Notes: generated by a model from the letters alone, not told the origin. A stretch of DNA of 64,000 bases from Amycolatopsis sp. A133 (GCF_031082405.1 NZ_JAVHJU010000003.1:278608-342607), one strand, 5' to 3'. Positions 8,583 to 17,422 are shown, numbered from the stretch's first letter. Made by a program: numbers and translations.

Positions 8583-8928
8583 GCCTGGGGGTTGCGCCGG
8601 GCCCGGGAGGCCGTCGCTTCACCGGTGAGGTGGTCGCCCGTGCCCGTGCGCGCGGGCAGCCGGTCGAGCGCCGGAGGGCCGGTTGTCCAGGTGCACCCGC
8701 GTCGGCGCCGACGCGGCCTTTGACCAGCTCGGAGAGGTGGGCGCGCTCGCCGGGGACGACGTCGGCCGAGCCGCGGTCGTGGGCTGAGGTCGGCGCCGCG
8801 AGGCCGGAGCCGGCGGCGGGGAACAGCAGGCGGGCGGCCTCGTTGAGCGCCCGTGCGGTCGATGACGACAGCTGCGGCCTCAGCCCCGGGTGCCGTCGAT
8901 CGGGACGGCAGGCGCGGTGGGCGCCGGA
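8583..8928. other. Gene-poor stretch, possible remnant
   Basis: 346 bases without a gene I can support. Reading the minus strand in the frame directly behind the ATPase stop gives a plausible amphipathic stretch (TARALNEAARLLF, ERAHLSELVKGRVGAD) but with no start codon, and the composition decays toward 8600. It may be a degraded gene or simply high-GC open frame. Confidence 0.3.
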
Positions 8929-9327
8929 TCAGCCGCAGGCGCTCGCCGGATCCGGGTCCGTGACCAGTTCCGCCCACAGGGTCTTGCCGCTGGGCCGGCG
9001 CAGCTGGCCCCAGGCGGCGGCACAGCGTTCCACCAGCAGGAGCCCGCGGCCGCCGTGGTCGGACGGCGCCCGGCGGCGGGCGGGCTCGCCCCCGCTGTCG
9101 TCGACCTCGATCCGCAGCTTGGTCCCGCCGGGCAGCAGCCGGACGTGGTAGGGCGCGCGGCCGTGGCGCAGCGCGTTCGACGTCAGCTCGTCCACCACCA
9201 TGACCGCCGTGCCGACGACGTTCGCCGGGAAGCCGCGCAGGACCGTCCGGACCCAGTGGCGGACCCGCGCCAGTTCGGAGAGTTCCGGGGAGATGCCGAG
9301 CTCGTGCCGGACAAATCGGAATTTCAT
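8929..9327 (-). CDS. ATP-binding regulator (HATPase_c, anti-sigma-factor type)
   Basis: 132-residue GHKL ATPase of the RsbW/SpoIIAB-like type common in actinomycetes. It has the N box VVDELTSNALRHG (Asn binds Mg-ATP), the G1 box IEVDDSGG and the G2 region DHGGRGLLLVERCA. Such proteins act as serine kinases or anti-sigma factors that sequester a stress sigma factor or phosphorylate an anti-anti-sigma protein. The frame stays open upstream to 9600, but the ATG at 9327 has a strong GAAGGAGG site and the upstream extension is low-complexity, so I use the short form. No partner sigma gene is adjacent. Confidence 0.85.
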   Translation of the reverse strand: MKFRFVRHELGISPELSELARVRHWVRTVLRGFPANVVGTAVMVVDELTSNALRHGRAPYHVRLLPGGTKLRIEVDDSGGEPARRRAPSDHGGRGLLLVERCAAAWGQLRRPSGKTLWAELVTDPDPASACG

Positions 9328-9639
9328 GTCCGCCTCCTTCGCCGTGCCGGCCCCCTCGGGGAGGCCTTCCCCTTCTTCATGCCCGGAACCGGGCCCGTCG
9401 ACACGGGTACCGGCGGGCGTCATGCGAAATTCCAGGAAACTTCGACCGTTCCGCGAGCGGGGGGCACGGGCCTGACGCTCTCGTGCGACCAGCCGGCACC
9501 GCAGAACCGCTGCCGGGGCCGCGCTGCGTCGGTGGTCATCAAAAGCTCCAGAGTGGGGATCCGGGACACGGGCTGGCGGCTCAACCCGTTCCGTACGCAA
9601 TCTACCAGCGCTGCCGGCCCCGGGCAGCGTGGTGTCCCG
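9328..9639. other. Leader region of the ATPase gene
   Basis: 312 bases between the ATPase start and the VanZ-like gene stop, both on the minus strand. It contains the ribosome site of the ATPase gene next to 9335 and no other gene I can support. It should hold the ATPase promoter. Confidence 0.4.
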
Positions 9640-10806
9640 TCACCGTCCTTTGAGGACTTCCTCCGGCCGGGCGGGCGCCGGCGCGGGTTCCTCGGCGGCC
9701 GGGGGCACCACGGCGACGTTGACAGTGCGGGTCAGCCGCTCGTAGGGCGCCCGGTGCTCGTTGTCGAGCAGCACCGCCAGCGGCGTCCAGACGCCCACGA
9801 CGAACACCGACGCGGCCAGCGCGACCGGCAGGAGGAGCTGCTCGGGGTGGTTGCCCGGGTCCCAGCGGTCCAGGCCCAGCAGCAGCCACGCCAGCCACAG
9901 CGGCGAGAGCAGGACGCCGTTGCGGACCAGCAGGGCGATCGGCCCGGCGCGGCGGCGGCCGCGGCGCACCACGCGCAGCAGCATCGCCCGCTTGCCGGGC
10001 GTCGACCCGGTGACGGCGGGCAGCACCACGAACCAGACGAGGGCGAGGATGACGACCGGCGTGTCGCGGTGGCGCAGGTCCTCGCCGAACAGCGTCAGCA
10101 GGCCGAAGAGGAACCCGAGCAGGGCGGCGAACCCGAGCAGGTCCGTGGCCAGCGCGAACAGCCGCCGGGTGAAGGTGACCTTGGCGGCGTAGCGGCGCCG
10201 GTCGTGCTCCGGTTCCGGCGACGGGAGCAGCCGGCCGAGCGGACCGGCCAGCAGCCAGCCCGCGACGACGCCGGCGGTGTTGAGCAGCAGGTCGTCGACG
10301 CTGAAGAGCCGGTACGGGCACGGGTAGACGAACCACAGGCCGGTCAGCTGCGTCAGTTCGAAGAACAGCGACACGCCGAAGCCGATCAAGGCCGCGGGCA
10401 CCAGCCGAATCCGCTGGGCGTACCGGGCGTAGAAGCCGAGCGGGGCCAGCATCACCACATTCAGCGCCGTGGTCCAGACCGCCGGGTTGTGCAGCAGCGC
10501 ACCGGGGCTCCAATGGCCGCGGGCCCGCTGGGAAACCACCTCGACGAAGTAGAACGGCCGCAGCTGCGGGGAACTGGCGTAGGTGTGACCCGTGCAGTAG
10601 CCCGGGTCGGCGGGCAGCGGCAGGACCGTCTGCATCGCGATCGCCAGCAGGTAGAACAGGAACGCGTAGAAGACGAACGTCGTCCACCCGCCGGCGCGGC
10701 CGCGGCGGCGGTAGCTGACGAAGGCGGCCGGCAGCATCACGGCCAGCGCGACGAGCGGGAACAGGAGGAGGGCAGTCCGGACGGGGACGAGGTAGGTGGC
10801 AACCAC
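9640..10806 (-). CDS. VanZ-like / RDD membrane protein
   Basis: 388-residue polytopic protein starting at GTG 10806. The N-terminal half (about residues 10-190) is VanZ-like: helices around LLLFPLVALAVML and FYLLAIAMQTVLPLP, then NVVMLAPLGFYA, SLFFELTQLTG and the conserved DDLLLNTAGVVAGWL. The C-terminal half (about 215-350) resembles an RDD domain, with ATDLLGFAALLGFLFG and GSTPGKRAMLLRVV. VanZ family members include a teicoplanin-resistance factor, but most have no proven role. A longer in-frame start at 11004 would run through the upstream DNA repeats and is unlikely. Confidence 0.8.
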   Translation of the reverse strand: MVATYLVPVRTALLLFPLVALAVMLPAAFVSYRRRGRAGGWTTFVFYAFLFYLLAIAMQTVLPLPADPGYCTGHTYASSPQLRPFYFVEVVSQRARGHWSPGALLHNPAVWTTALNVVMLAPLGFYARYAQRIRLVPAALIGFGVSLFFELTQLTGLWFVYPCPYRLFSVDDLLLNTAGVVAGWLLAGPLGRLLPSPEPEHDRRRYAAKVTFTRRLFALATDLLGFAALLGFLFGLLTLFGEDLRHRDTPVVILALVWFVVLPAVTGSTPGKRAMLLRVVRRGRRRAGPIALLVRNGVLLSPLWLAWLLLGLDRWDPGNHPEQLLLPVALAASVFVVGVWTPLAVLLDNEHRAPYERLTRTVNVAVVPPAAEEPAPAPARPEEVLKGR

Positions 10807-10913
10807 GGAGCCGGTGGTACCCAGCCACGGGCGAGGCGAAGCGTGGTTCCCCCCAACGGGTCCCGGACCCGATCCACCCGCCCTCCCAGACCCCGCCGCC
10901 CACCCGGCAGGAG

Positions 10914-11024
10914 GCGTCACTTTCCCTACGAAAGTGACGCGCCAGCCGGGCCGAGGCGCCACTTTCCTTACGAAAGTGACGCGCCAGCCCGGCCGAGGCG
11001 CCACTTTCCCTACGAAAGTGACGC
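10914..11024. repeat. Three tandem palindromes, 42-bp period
   Basis: Copies at 10914-10940, 10956-10982 and 10998-11024. Each has arms GCGTCACTTTC / GAAAGTGACGC around a 5-base centre (CCTAC or CTTAC). The first copy is perfect; copies 2 and 3 have one T to C change in the left arm. They are separated by a conserved 15-base spacer rich in GCC. The array lies upstream of the VanZ-like gene and looks like a REP-type or extragenic palindromic element. Confidence 0.85.
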
Positions 11025-11090
11025 CTCCCGGGCGTATAACGATCTATACCGCAGCCGGTTTCGGCGGGCTGGTTGCGTGCCGGGACGGGC

Positions 11091-11285
11091 TCACTGCGGG
11101 GGCGGCTCCTGCTGGCCGCCGCCCTGCTTGTGCAGGTAGTCCTTCACCTTGTCCGAGCCCTGGTCGATCTTGTCGGCGTGGTCGCCGAAGCGCTGCTTGG
11201 CGGCGTCGGCGGCCTTGTCGACGCCTTGCTCGGCCTGGTCGGGGTGCTTGCCGAGCGCTTCCTTCGCCTTGTCGAACAGATTCAT
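11091..11285 (-). CDS. Small MT0933-type antitoxin-like protein
   Basis: 64-residue highly charged helical protein, with repeated K-A-A-K/E-D-K patterns (DKAKEALGKHPDQAEQGVDKAADAAKQRFGDHADKIDQGSDKVKDYL) and a Gln/Pro-rich tail. It matches the MT0933 (Rv0909-like) antitoxin-like family of actinobacteria, often annotated as antitoxin but frequently present without a toxin. No toxin gene is next to it here. ATG 11285 with a GGAGG site. Likely a small stress-related helical protein; the antitoxin role is unproven. Confidence 0.75.
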   Translation of the reverse strand: MNLFDKAKEALGKHPDQAEQGVDKAADAAKQRFGDHADKIDQGSDKVKDYLHKQGGGQQEPPPQ

Positions 11286-11478
11286 CGCTGGCCTCCGCTG
11301 TCGAATCCGAGCTTCCGATGCCCCGAGGAGAACACCGGTGGCGCGAGCCCGCAACGCTTCGTCCCCTGTCCCGGGGAATCCGGGTGTTTCTGCGGGTGAA
11401 AGGCGGTCCGCGGGGGTTTGGCGCGAGCCGGTGCGGGTACCGCGGTTCCTTTGGCGTGCGCGTCCGGTCGGTACGGGC

Positions 11479-11928
11479 ATGAGCACTTTCCCGAAGAGAA
11501 ACGCCGGCCTCGACGCTCGAAGAGCACCCCGGACGACCCTGTCCCTGACCGAAGCCGCCCGCGAGGTCCTCGACGGCCCGCACACCGCCGTCCTGGCCAC
11601 CTCCAACGCCGACGGACGGCCGCAGTCGTCGGTGATCTTCGTCGAGCGCGACGGCGACACCGTCGTGTTCAGCACCGTCGAGGGCAGGCTCAAGACCCGC
11701 AACATGCGGCGCGACCCGCGCGTCAGCCTGCTGGTGGTGGGCCACCCCGGCCGGTACGTCGAGATCCGGGGGAGCGTCGAAATCACCGCGGACCCGGAAA
11801 AGGTGCTGCTGCACAAAATGTACGCGCGGTACATGGGCGGGGCGACGCCGCCGCCGGAACCGGACGCCGAGCGGCTGATCGTCCGGATCGTCCCGGAAAA
11901 GGAGTACCTCTGGCCGCCCTCGGCGTGA
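11479..11928 (+). CDS. PPOX-class F420/flavin-dependent enzyme
   Basis: 149-residue split-barrel flavoprotein. It shows the family core HTAVLATSNADGRPQSSVIFVERDGDTVVFSTVEGRLKTRNMRRDPRVSLLVV, where the R-K-x-R-N stretch binds the cofactor phosphate. Actinobacterial members of this group use F420 or FMN for reductions. The ATG at 11479 is preferred over upstream starts because the extra N-terminus lacks family similarity. Substrate unknown; it stands alone, 114 bases before the sulfatase gene. Confidence 0.85.
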   Translation: MSTFPKRNAGLDARRAPRTTLSLTEAAREVLDGPHTAVLATSNADGRPQSSVIFVERDGDTVVFSTVEGRLKTRNMRRDPRVSLLVVGHPGRYVEIRGSVEITADPEKVLLHKMYARYMGGATPPPEPDAERLIVRIVPEKEYLWPPSA

Positions 11929-12042
11929 GGGCCACGGCGGGACGTGAACCGCGCGCCGCCGTGGCCCGTATATCCGGTGACGACCGCCGCCCCGCCGCAC
12001 GGGCCGGCGGTCACCACCGTGCACCACGACGTGAGGCCTGCC

Positions 12043-13755
12043 ATGGTTGGAAACACCGGTCTGCCGCTGGTGCGGCGCGTCCGCCGCCGCACCCCCGTGC
12101 CGGGGGCGGCCCTGCCCGACTTCGGGCTGCCGCGGCCGGGCCTGCGGCGGCACGTCGTCGCAAGCCGGGTCCTCACCGCGCTGGCCGCGCTGCTCGTGCT
12201 GTTCGGGCTCCTCGCCCCGGACGACCTCAGCTCGCTCTCCGTCGGCGCGCTCGCGCGGGTGCCGGTGGAGGGGCTCGTCGCCGCCGCGGTCCTGCTGGTC
12301 CTGCCGCCGCGGGCGCGCCGCGCCGCCGCCGTGGCCGTCGGGCTGGGCCTCGGGCTGCTGACCCTGCTGAAGGTGCTCGACACCGGGTTCTACGCGACCC
12401 TCGAGAAGCCGTTCGACCCGATCTACGACTGGAGCTTCTTCCACGCCGGGGTCGAGTTCCTCGCCGGGCAGATCGGGAACGCGGCCACCATCGCCGCGCT
12501 CGCCGGCGCCGGGGTGCTCGCGATCGCCGTCGTCGTGCTCATGGTCCTCGCGATGCTGCGGCTGAGCCGCGTCGCGGCCGGACGGCGGACCGGGGCGACC
12601 CGGGTCGTGGCCGTGCTCTCGGTGGTCTGGATCGTCTGCTCGGTGTTCGGCGTGGAAATCGCGCCGGGGCAGCCGGTCGCCGCGCAGAGCGCCGCCGCAC
12701 TGGCCTACGGCGACCTGCGTCAGGTGGGCGCCGACCTGCGCGACCAGCGGCCGTTCGGCGAGGTGGCCGCCGAGGACGCGTTCCGGGCCACTCCGGGTGC
12801 GCAGCTGCTGAACGGGCTGCGCGGCAAGAACGTCGTGCTCACCTTCGTGGAGAGCTACGGCCGGGTCGCGCTCGACGACCCGGCCTTCGGGCCGAAGATC
12901 GGGGCGACCCTCGACGCGGGCACCGCCGAGCTGCGGGCGGCGGGCATCGGCGCGAAGAGCGCGTTCCTGTCGTCCTCGACGTTCGGCGGCGGCAGCTGGC
13001 TGGCGCACTCGACCGTGCAGTCGGGGATGTGGATCGACAACCAGCAGCGGTACAACGACCTGCTGGCCAGTGACCGGCTGACGCTCGGCGGGGCGTTCCA
13101 GCGGGCGGGCTGGCGGACGGTCTGGGACGTGCCCGCGCACACCAAGGACTGGCCGGAAGGGCAGAAGTTCTACCACCCGGACGCCTACTACGACGCCCGC
13201 TCCATCGGCTACCACGGGCCGGGGTTCGCCTACGCCACCATGCCCGACCAGTTCTCGCTGTCGATGCTGCAGCGCACCGAGCTCGCGAAGGCGGGCAAGC
13301 AGCCGGTGATGGCCGAGGTCGACCTGGTGTCCAGCCACGCGCCGTGGTCGCCGCGGCCCTGGCTGGTCGACTGGAACCAGGTCGGCGACGGCTCGGTCTT
13401 CGCACCGCAGCCCGCGGCGGGCGAGGCGCCGGAATCGGTCTGGAAGGACCCGGCGAAGATCCGCGACGCCTACCGCGACGCGACCGACTACTCCCTGAAG
13501 ACGGTGATCTCGTTCGTCCGGCACTACGGGGGCGACGACCTCGTGCTGGTGTTCCTCGGCGACCACCAGCCGCCGGTGGTGACCCCGCAGGGCGCGGTCC
13601 ACGACGTGCCGATCACCATCGTGGCCAAGGACCCCGGGGTCCTCGACCGGATCGCCGGCTGGGGCTGGCAGGACGGCCTCCACCCGGGCGCACAGGCGCC
13701 GGTCTGGAAGATGGACTCCTTCCGCGACCGCTTCCTCACCGCCTTCGCCCGCTGA
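12043..13755 (+). CDS. Membrane-bound sulfatase/phosphatase-superfamily protein
   Basis: About 570 residues. Residues ~30-205 hold four or five transmembrane helices. The rest is a periplasmic/extracellular alkaline-phosphatase-superfamily domain as in sulfatases and LTA synthase-like enzymes: GKNVVLTFVESYGRVAL (first metal-binding region), SSSTFGGGSWLAHSTVQSG (nucleophile region), SSHAPW and FLGDHQPP (metal ligands near the C-terminus). It could act on cell-surface polymers or lipids. The ATG at 12043 has a GAGG site; a GTG at 11944 would add 33 Pro-rich residues. No partner gene adjoins it. Confidence 0.8.
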   Translation: MVGNTGLPLVRRVRRRTPVPGAALPDFGLPRPGLRRHVVASRVLTALAALLVLFGLLAPDDLSSLSVGALARVPVEGLVAAAVLLVLPPRARRAAAVAVGLGLGLLTLLKVLDTGFYATLEKPFDPIYDWSFFHAGVEFLAGQIGNAATIAALAGAGVLAIAVVVLMVLAMLRLSRVAAGRRTGATRVVAVLSVVWIVCSVFGVEIAPGQPVAAQSAAALAYGDLRQVGADLRDQRPFGEVAAEDAFRATPGAQLLNGLRGKNVVLTFVESYGRVALDDPAFGPKIGATLDAGTAELRAAGIGAKSAFLSSSTFGGGSWLAHSTVQSGMWIDNQQRYNDLLASDRLTLGGAFQRAGWRTVWDVPAHTKDWPEGQKFYHPDAYYDARSIGYHGPGFAYATMPDQFSLSMLQRTELAKAGKQPVMAEVDLVSSHAPWSPRPWLVDWNQVGDGSVFAPQPAAGEAPESVWKDPAKIRDAYRDATDYSLKTVISFVRHYGGDDLVLVFLGDHQPPVVTPQGAVHDVPITIVAKDPGVLDRIAGWGWQDGLHPGAQAPVWKMDSFRDRFLTAFAR

Positions 13756-14176
13756 CCGTCCTCTTCGGACACCGACGCCGCGGGCCCGGTTCGGCGGTCG
13801 CCGGGCAAGGCGCCGTTCGCGAGCGCGGTGCTGCCGGCCGGTGATGTACCGGCGCGGAGGGACTGCCGGGCACGTCCGGTGCCCGGCAGACTCCCGTTCG
13901 GGCCGCCGCCCGCGGCGCCGTGCTCTACTTGGTTCAGACCTTTTTGCAAAGCCGCGAAGAAGGGGTGGCGGCACGGCGCGGGCGAGGCCGGTGGCCGGTC
14001 CGCGCCTCGGTCGTGCGCGCGAAAAAGTGTGTCATCCCAACATTTTGCGCTCGAAACTCCATAGTAGACAGACGGGAATTCCGGACAGAAGACCGGACAA
14101 ATCTGGACCCGGCGCCGCCCCCGCCGCACACTCGGCGGACGGTGTGTTTCTTTCCCCCGGCCTTGGAGGAGTTCCC
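13756..14176. other. Intergenic region upstream of the protease
   Basis: 421 bases without a gene. It holds the terminator described below, then a relatively A/T-rich patch near 13990-14090 that probably carries the protease promoter, and the GGAGGA ribosome site at about 14165. I see no other feature. Confidence 0.5.
13863..13889. terminator. Hairpin after the sulfatase gene
   Basis: Arms CTGCCGGGCAC and GTGCCCGGCAG (perfect, 11 bp) with a 5-base loop, flanked by further complementary GGGA/TCCC. It lies 107 bases after the sulfatase stop. Confidence 0.65.
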
Positions 14177-15304
14177 ATGCGTCGAAGAATCGCCCTGGCC
14201 CTCGGCGGTGTCGCCGTCCTCACCGCGTCACTGGCCTCCGCTACCCTCACCCCCGCCGCCGCCCAGGCGTCGCCCGGGCTGATCGCCGCCATGCAGCGGG
14301 ATCTCGGGCTGACCGCCGCCCAGGCGTCCACCCGGCTCACCCAGGAGATGTCCGCCGCCCGGGTGCTGCCCGCCGCCCAGCGGGCCGCCGGCGCCGCGTT
14401 CGGCGGCGCGTGGTTCGACCCGGCACTGGGCAAGCTCGTCGTCGGCGTGACCGACCCCGCCGCGGCCGTCGCCGTCCGGCAGGCCGGCGCCGAACCCACC
14501 GCCGCCCGGACCAGCGCGGCGAAGCTCGACGCCGCGAAGGCCGCGATCGACGCCTCGGCCAAGGCGGATCCGGCCCCCGCCGCCGTCAGCGGCTGGCGCG
14601 TCGACCCGCGGGCCGGCAGCGTCGTGGTCACCGTGCGCCCGGGCGCCCGCGGGCCTGAGGTCGACGCCTTCCTGGCGCGGGCGGCGAAGGCCGGCCCGGT
14701 CACGGTGGCGACCGCGCCGGCCGCCGAGCCCTTCTCGGCGGGCACCGTCGGCGGCGACCCGTACTACATCAACGGCAACACCCGCTGCTCGATCGGCTTC
14801 TCCGTGCAGGGCGGGTTCGTCAGCGCCGGGCACTGCGGCGGCACGGGCAGCTCGGTCGTCGGCTGGGACGGCTCGTGGATGGGCACCTTCGCCGGATCTT
14901 CCTTCCCGGGCAACGACTACTCCTTCATCCGCATCGGCGGTGGCTGGTGGACCGCGCCGGTCGTGCTCGGCTGGGGCACGGTCAGCGACGCGCTCGTCCG
15001 CGGGTCGTGGGTCGCGCCGGTCGGCACGTCGGTGTGCCGTTCGGGCTCGACCACGCACTGGCACTGCGGCACGGTGCTGGGCCAGAACGAGACGGTCAAC
15101 TACGCCCAGGGCGCGGTCTACCAGATGACCCGCACCAACGTCTGCGCCGAGCCCGGCGACTCCGGTGGCTCGTTCATCACCGGTGACCAGGCCCAGGGTG
15201 TCACCTCCGGCGGCTGGGGCAACTGCGGCTCCGGCGGGGAGACGTGGTTCCAGCCGGTGAACGAGATCCTGCAGACCTACGGTCTGTCCCTCGTCACGGC
15301 GTAG
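14177..15304 (+). CDS. Secreted S1 family serine protease (streptogrisin type)
   Basis: 375-residue preproprotease. Residues 1-32 form a Sec signal; a prodomain of ~155 residues precedes the mature chymotrypsin-fold domain of about 185 residues, which starts near GTVGGDPYYINGNTRC. The catalytic triad is visible: His in VSAGHCG, Asp in GNDYSFI, and Ser in GDSGGS. Cysteine pairs (RCSIG/HCG, VCRSG/HCG, NVC/NCG) fit streptogrisin disulfides. The propeptide acts as a folding chaperone and is removed in these enzymes. Start ATG 14177 behind GGAGGA. A long intergenic leader and a strong terminator isolate it as one unit. Confidence 0.93.
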   Translation: MRRRIALALGGVAVLTASLASATLTPAAAQASPGLIAAMQRDLGLTAAQASTRLTQEMSAARVLPAAQRAAGAAFGGAWFDPALGKLVVGVTDPAAAVAVRQAGAEPTAARTSAAKLDAAKAAIDASAKADPAPAAVSGWRVDPRAGSVVVTVRPGARGPEVDAFLARAAKAGPVTVATAPAAEPFSAGTVGGDPYYINGNTRCSIGFSVQGGFVSAGHCGGTGSSVVGWDGSWMGTFAGSSFPGNDYSFIRIGGGWWTAPVVLGWGTVSDALVRGSWVAPVGTSVCRSGSTTHWHCGTVLGQNETVNYAQGAVYQMTRTNVCAEPGDSGGSFITGDQAQGVTSGGWGNCGSGGETWFQPVNEILQTYGLSLVTA

Positions 15305-15314
15305 GGGGATCCCG

Positions 15315-15350
15315 CCGGCGGCGGCCGATGAATCCGGCGGCCGCCGCCGG
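15315..15350. terminator. Terminator after the protease gene
   Basis: Perfect 12-bp arms CCGGCGGCGGCC / GGCCGCCGCCGG with a 12-base loop, starting 10 bases after the protease stop. Confidence 0.75.
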
Positions 15351-15406
15351 TAGGTACCGGTGCGGCCGCGCCACCGGGGCGCGGCGCGAAGTCACCGGGA
15401 GCGGTC

Positions 15407-15952
15407 ATGAGCGTGGTCGTCGTCGAGTTCACCACCCTGGACGGCGTCGTGGAGGACCCGGACGGCTCCGGCGGCACGGCCACCGGCGGCTGGGCGTTCC
15501 GGCACGGCCCGGAGGCGGTGGCCGGGGACAAGTTCCGGCTCGGCGCCCTGCTCGACACCGGGGTCCTGCTGCTCGGCCGGACCACGTGGGAGCTGTTCGC
15601 GAAGCTCTGGCCCGGCCGGTCGGGCGAGTTCCCCGACCGGCTCAACGCCGCCGCCAAGCTGGTCGCCACGCGGACCCGCCACGACGTGTCCGCGTGGCAG
15701 AACTCGGTCCTGCTGCAGGGAGATCTCGTCGAGGCCGTCGAGCGCGAGGAACGGGACGTCGTCGTCATCGGTTCGATCGGCATCGCGCAGGAGCTCGCCC
15801 GCCGCGAATTGGTCGACGAGTACCGCCTGCTCGTGTTCCCCAGCGTGGTGGGCGCGGGCCGGCGGCTCTTCGACGGCGCGGCCGCCGACTTCCGGCTCGT
15901 GTCGAGCAGCCGGGCCGGGGCCGCGGTGCTGAGCACCTACCGGACGCGCTAG
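15407..15952 (+). CDS. Dihydrofolate reductase-like / RibD C-terminal domain protein
   Basis: 181-residue NADPH-binding protein of the RibD_C (DHFR-fold) family. It has TTLDGVVEDP at the N-terminus, LLLGRTTWELFAKLWPG and VVVIGSIGIAQELARRELVDEYRLLVFPSVVGAGRRLF, the standard marks of this family. Members include riboflavin-pathway reductases, but stand-alone actinobacterial copies are common and of unknown role. It converges with the TetR gene, overlapping it by 4 bases. Confidence 0.85.
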   Translation: MSVVVVEFTTLDGVVEDPDGSGGTATGGWAFRHGPEAVAGDKFRLGALLDTGVLLLGRTTWELFAKLWPGRSGEFPDRLNAAAKLVATRTRHDVSAWQNSVLLQGDLVEAVEREERDVVVIGSIGIAQELARRELVDEYRLLVFPSVVGAGRRLFDGAAADFRLVSSSRAGAAVLSTYRTR

Positions 15953-16539
15953 GTCCGCAGGAGGCTCCCGAGCCACCCGCCGAGGACCTGCTGGACCTCG
16001 GCCCGGGTCCGGGCCGGGTCGTCGGCGGCGGCGATCATCCGCGCCGCTTCCATCACCGCGCTGAGCACCAGCTGGGCCAGGGCGCGGACGGGCATTTCGA
16101 CGATCAGCCCGTCCGCACTGGCCTGCTCCAGCACGGCGACGATCAGGCCGAGCCCGTACTCCGCCTCGATCTCGCGCCAGACGTCCCAGCCGAGCACCGC
16201 GGGCGCGTCGGTGAGCGAAATGCGGCGGACCTCCTCGCGCAGGCAGGCGTCGAGGAAGACGCCGAGGCCCTGCAGCATGCCGGAAAGCGGGTCCGCGCCG
16301 GCGGCGAACGCGGCGCCGACCTCTTCGGTCAGTTCGCGTTCCAGCTCTTCGACGACGGCGCGGAACAACCCCTGCTTGTCGGCGTAGTGGTGGTACAGCG
16401 CGCCTCGGGTGACTCCGGCGGCGCGGGTGATTTCGTCGGCCGGCACGGCTTGGTAGCCGCGGGCGGCGAACAGCTCCCGCGCGGCGGTGACCAGTGCGGC
16501 CTTCGTGCCGGCGGAACGGTCCTGCTGGGTACGTCGCAC
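15949..16539 (-). CDS. TetR family regulator
   Basis: 196-residue regulator. The helix-turn-helix is at residues ~13-60: KAALVTAARELFAARGYQAVPADEITRAAGVTRGALYHHYADKQGLFRAV. The C-terminal part is the TetR ligand domain and is similar to AcrR-like actinobacterial members. The GTG start at 16539 is 5 bases from the stop of the upstream hydrolase gene, so both belong to one unit transcribed from about 17420, where a perfect TetR-type palindrome lies. It probably represses its own operon. Confidence 0.9.
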   Translation of the reverse strand: MRRTQQDRSAGTKAALVTAARELFAARGYQAVPADEITRAAGVTRGALYHHYADKQGLFRAVVEELERELTEEVGAAFAAGADPLSGMLQGLGVFLDACLREEVRRISLTDAPAVLGWDVWREIEAEYGLGLIVAVLEQASADGLIVEMPVRALAQLVLSAVMEAARMIAAADDPARTRAEVQQVLGGWLGSLLRT

Positions 16540-16543
16540 CCGC

Positions 16544-17413
16544 CTAATCTGCCACGGCGCCCGCGAACCCGACGACGTGGCGGGCCAGCACCGCGGGCTG
16601 GTCCTCGGGGACGAAGGTGTAGGAGTCCGGCACCTCCACGAGTTTCGCGTGCGGCAGCAGGGCGGCGAGCCGGTGGGCCAGCCGGATCGGGAACAGCCGG
16701 TCCTCCGGCGCCCACGCGAGCAGGACCGGCCGGTCGAACGTGCGCAGGGCCTCGGCGGCGGCCAGCGTGTGCCGCGGGTGCACCTCCCGCAGGAGCTTGC
16801 GCAGGTCCCGGCGGACCCCGGCCGACCGGCGCAGCGGCGCGAGGTAGGCCTGCGCGACGGCGTCCGGCAGCGGCCGCTTGACCACCCAGCCGAAGAGGAT
16901 GGGCAGCGGGTACAGCGCGCGGATGCGCAGCAGCTGCCCGAGCACCGCCATCGCCCCGGGGATCCGGGCCAGCGGCGGCAGCGCCTTGAAGATCGGCGGG
17001 AAGAAGTACTCGAAGCAGTCGGACGGGGTGAGCACGACCCGCCCGACCCGCTCCGGACGGCGGCTGAGCAGGATCTGCGTCAGCGCGCCGCCGGTGTCGT
17101 TCGCGACGAGCGTGACGTCGCGCAGGTCCAGCGCATCGAGGAAGTCCGCGATGACGTCGGCGTTGCCCGTGGGGGAGAGGTCGGCGTCCGCGCGCATCGG
17201 GAGGTCGTGCGAGCCGAGTGGCAGGTCCGGGGCCAGGCACCGGAACCCGGCCGCGGCGACGTCGGGGACGACCTTGCGCCACAGCTGCGCGTTCGTCAGC
17301 ACCCCGTGCACGAACACCACCGGGGCCCCGGTGCCCCGCTCGTGGTACCGCACTTCGCCGGCGGGCAGCCGGACGCGGTGCTCCTGACCCAGTGCTTCGC
17401 TGCGTTCCGTCAT
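16544..17413 (-). CDS. Alpha/beta hydrolase, haloalkane-dehalogenase-like
   Basis: 289-residue alpha/beta-hydrolase-fold enzyme. The nucleophile elbow is an Asp type, VANDTGGAL, as in haloalkane dehalogenases and epoxide hydrolases; the oxyanion region is VHGVLTN and an acid lies in WAPEDRLFP. The usual catalytic His near the C-terminus (x-H-F-x-x-E-D) is replaced: the sequence there reads DSYTFVPEDQP. The gene is likely inactive as a classical dehalogenase or uses another base. It is upstream of, and coupled to, the TetR gene behind a perfect operator. Confidence 0.85.
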   Translation of the reverse strand: MTERSEALGQEHRVRLPAGEVRYHERGTGAPVVFVHGVLTNAQLWRKVVPDVAAAGFRCLAPDLPLGSHDLPMRADADLSPTGNADVIADFLDALDLRDVTLVANDTGGALTQILLSRRPERVGRVVLTPSDCFEYFFPPIFKALPPLARIPGAMAVLGQLLRIRALYPLPILFGWVVKRPLPDAVAQAYLAPLRRSAGVRRDLRKLLREVHPRHTLAAAEALRTFDRPVLLAWAPEDRLFPIRLAHRLAALLPHAKLVEVPDSYTFVPEDQPAVLARHVVGFAGAVAD

Positions 17414-17422
17414 GCGGCCAGG

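Noticed and set aside
10807..11004. N-terminal extension of the VanZ-like protein
   Set aside because: It would be encoded by the palindromic DNA repeats (repeated GWRVTFV) and has no family similarity.
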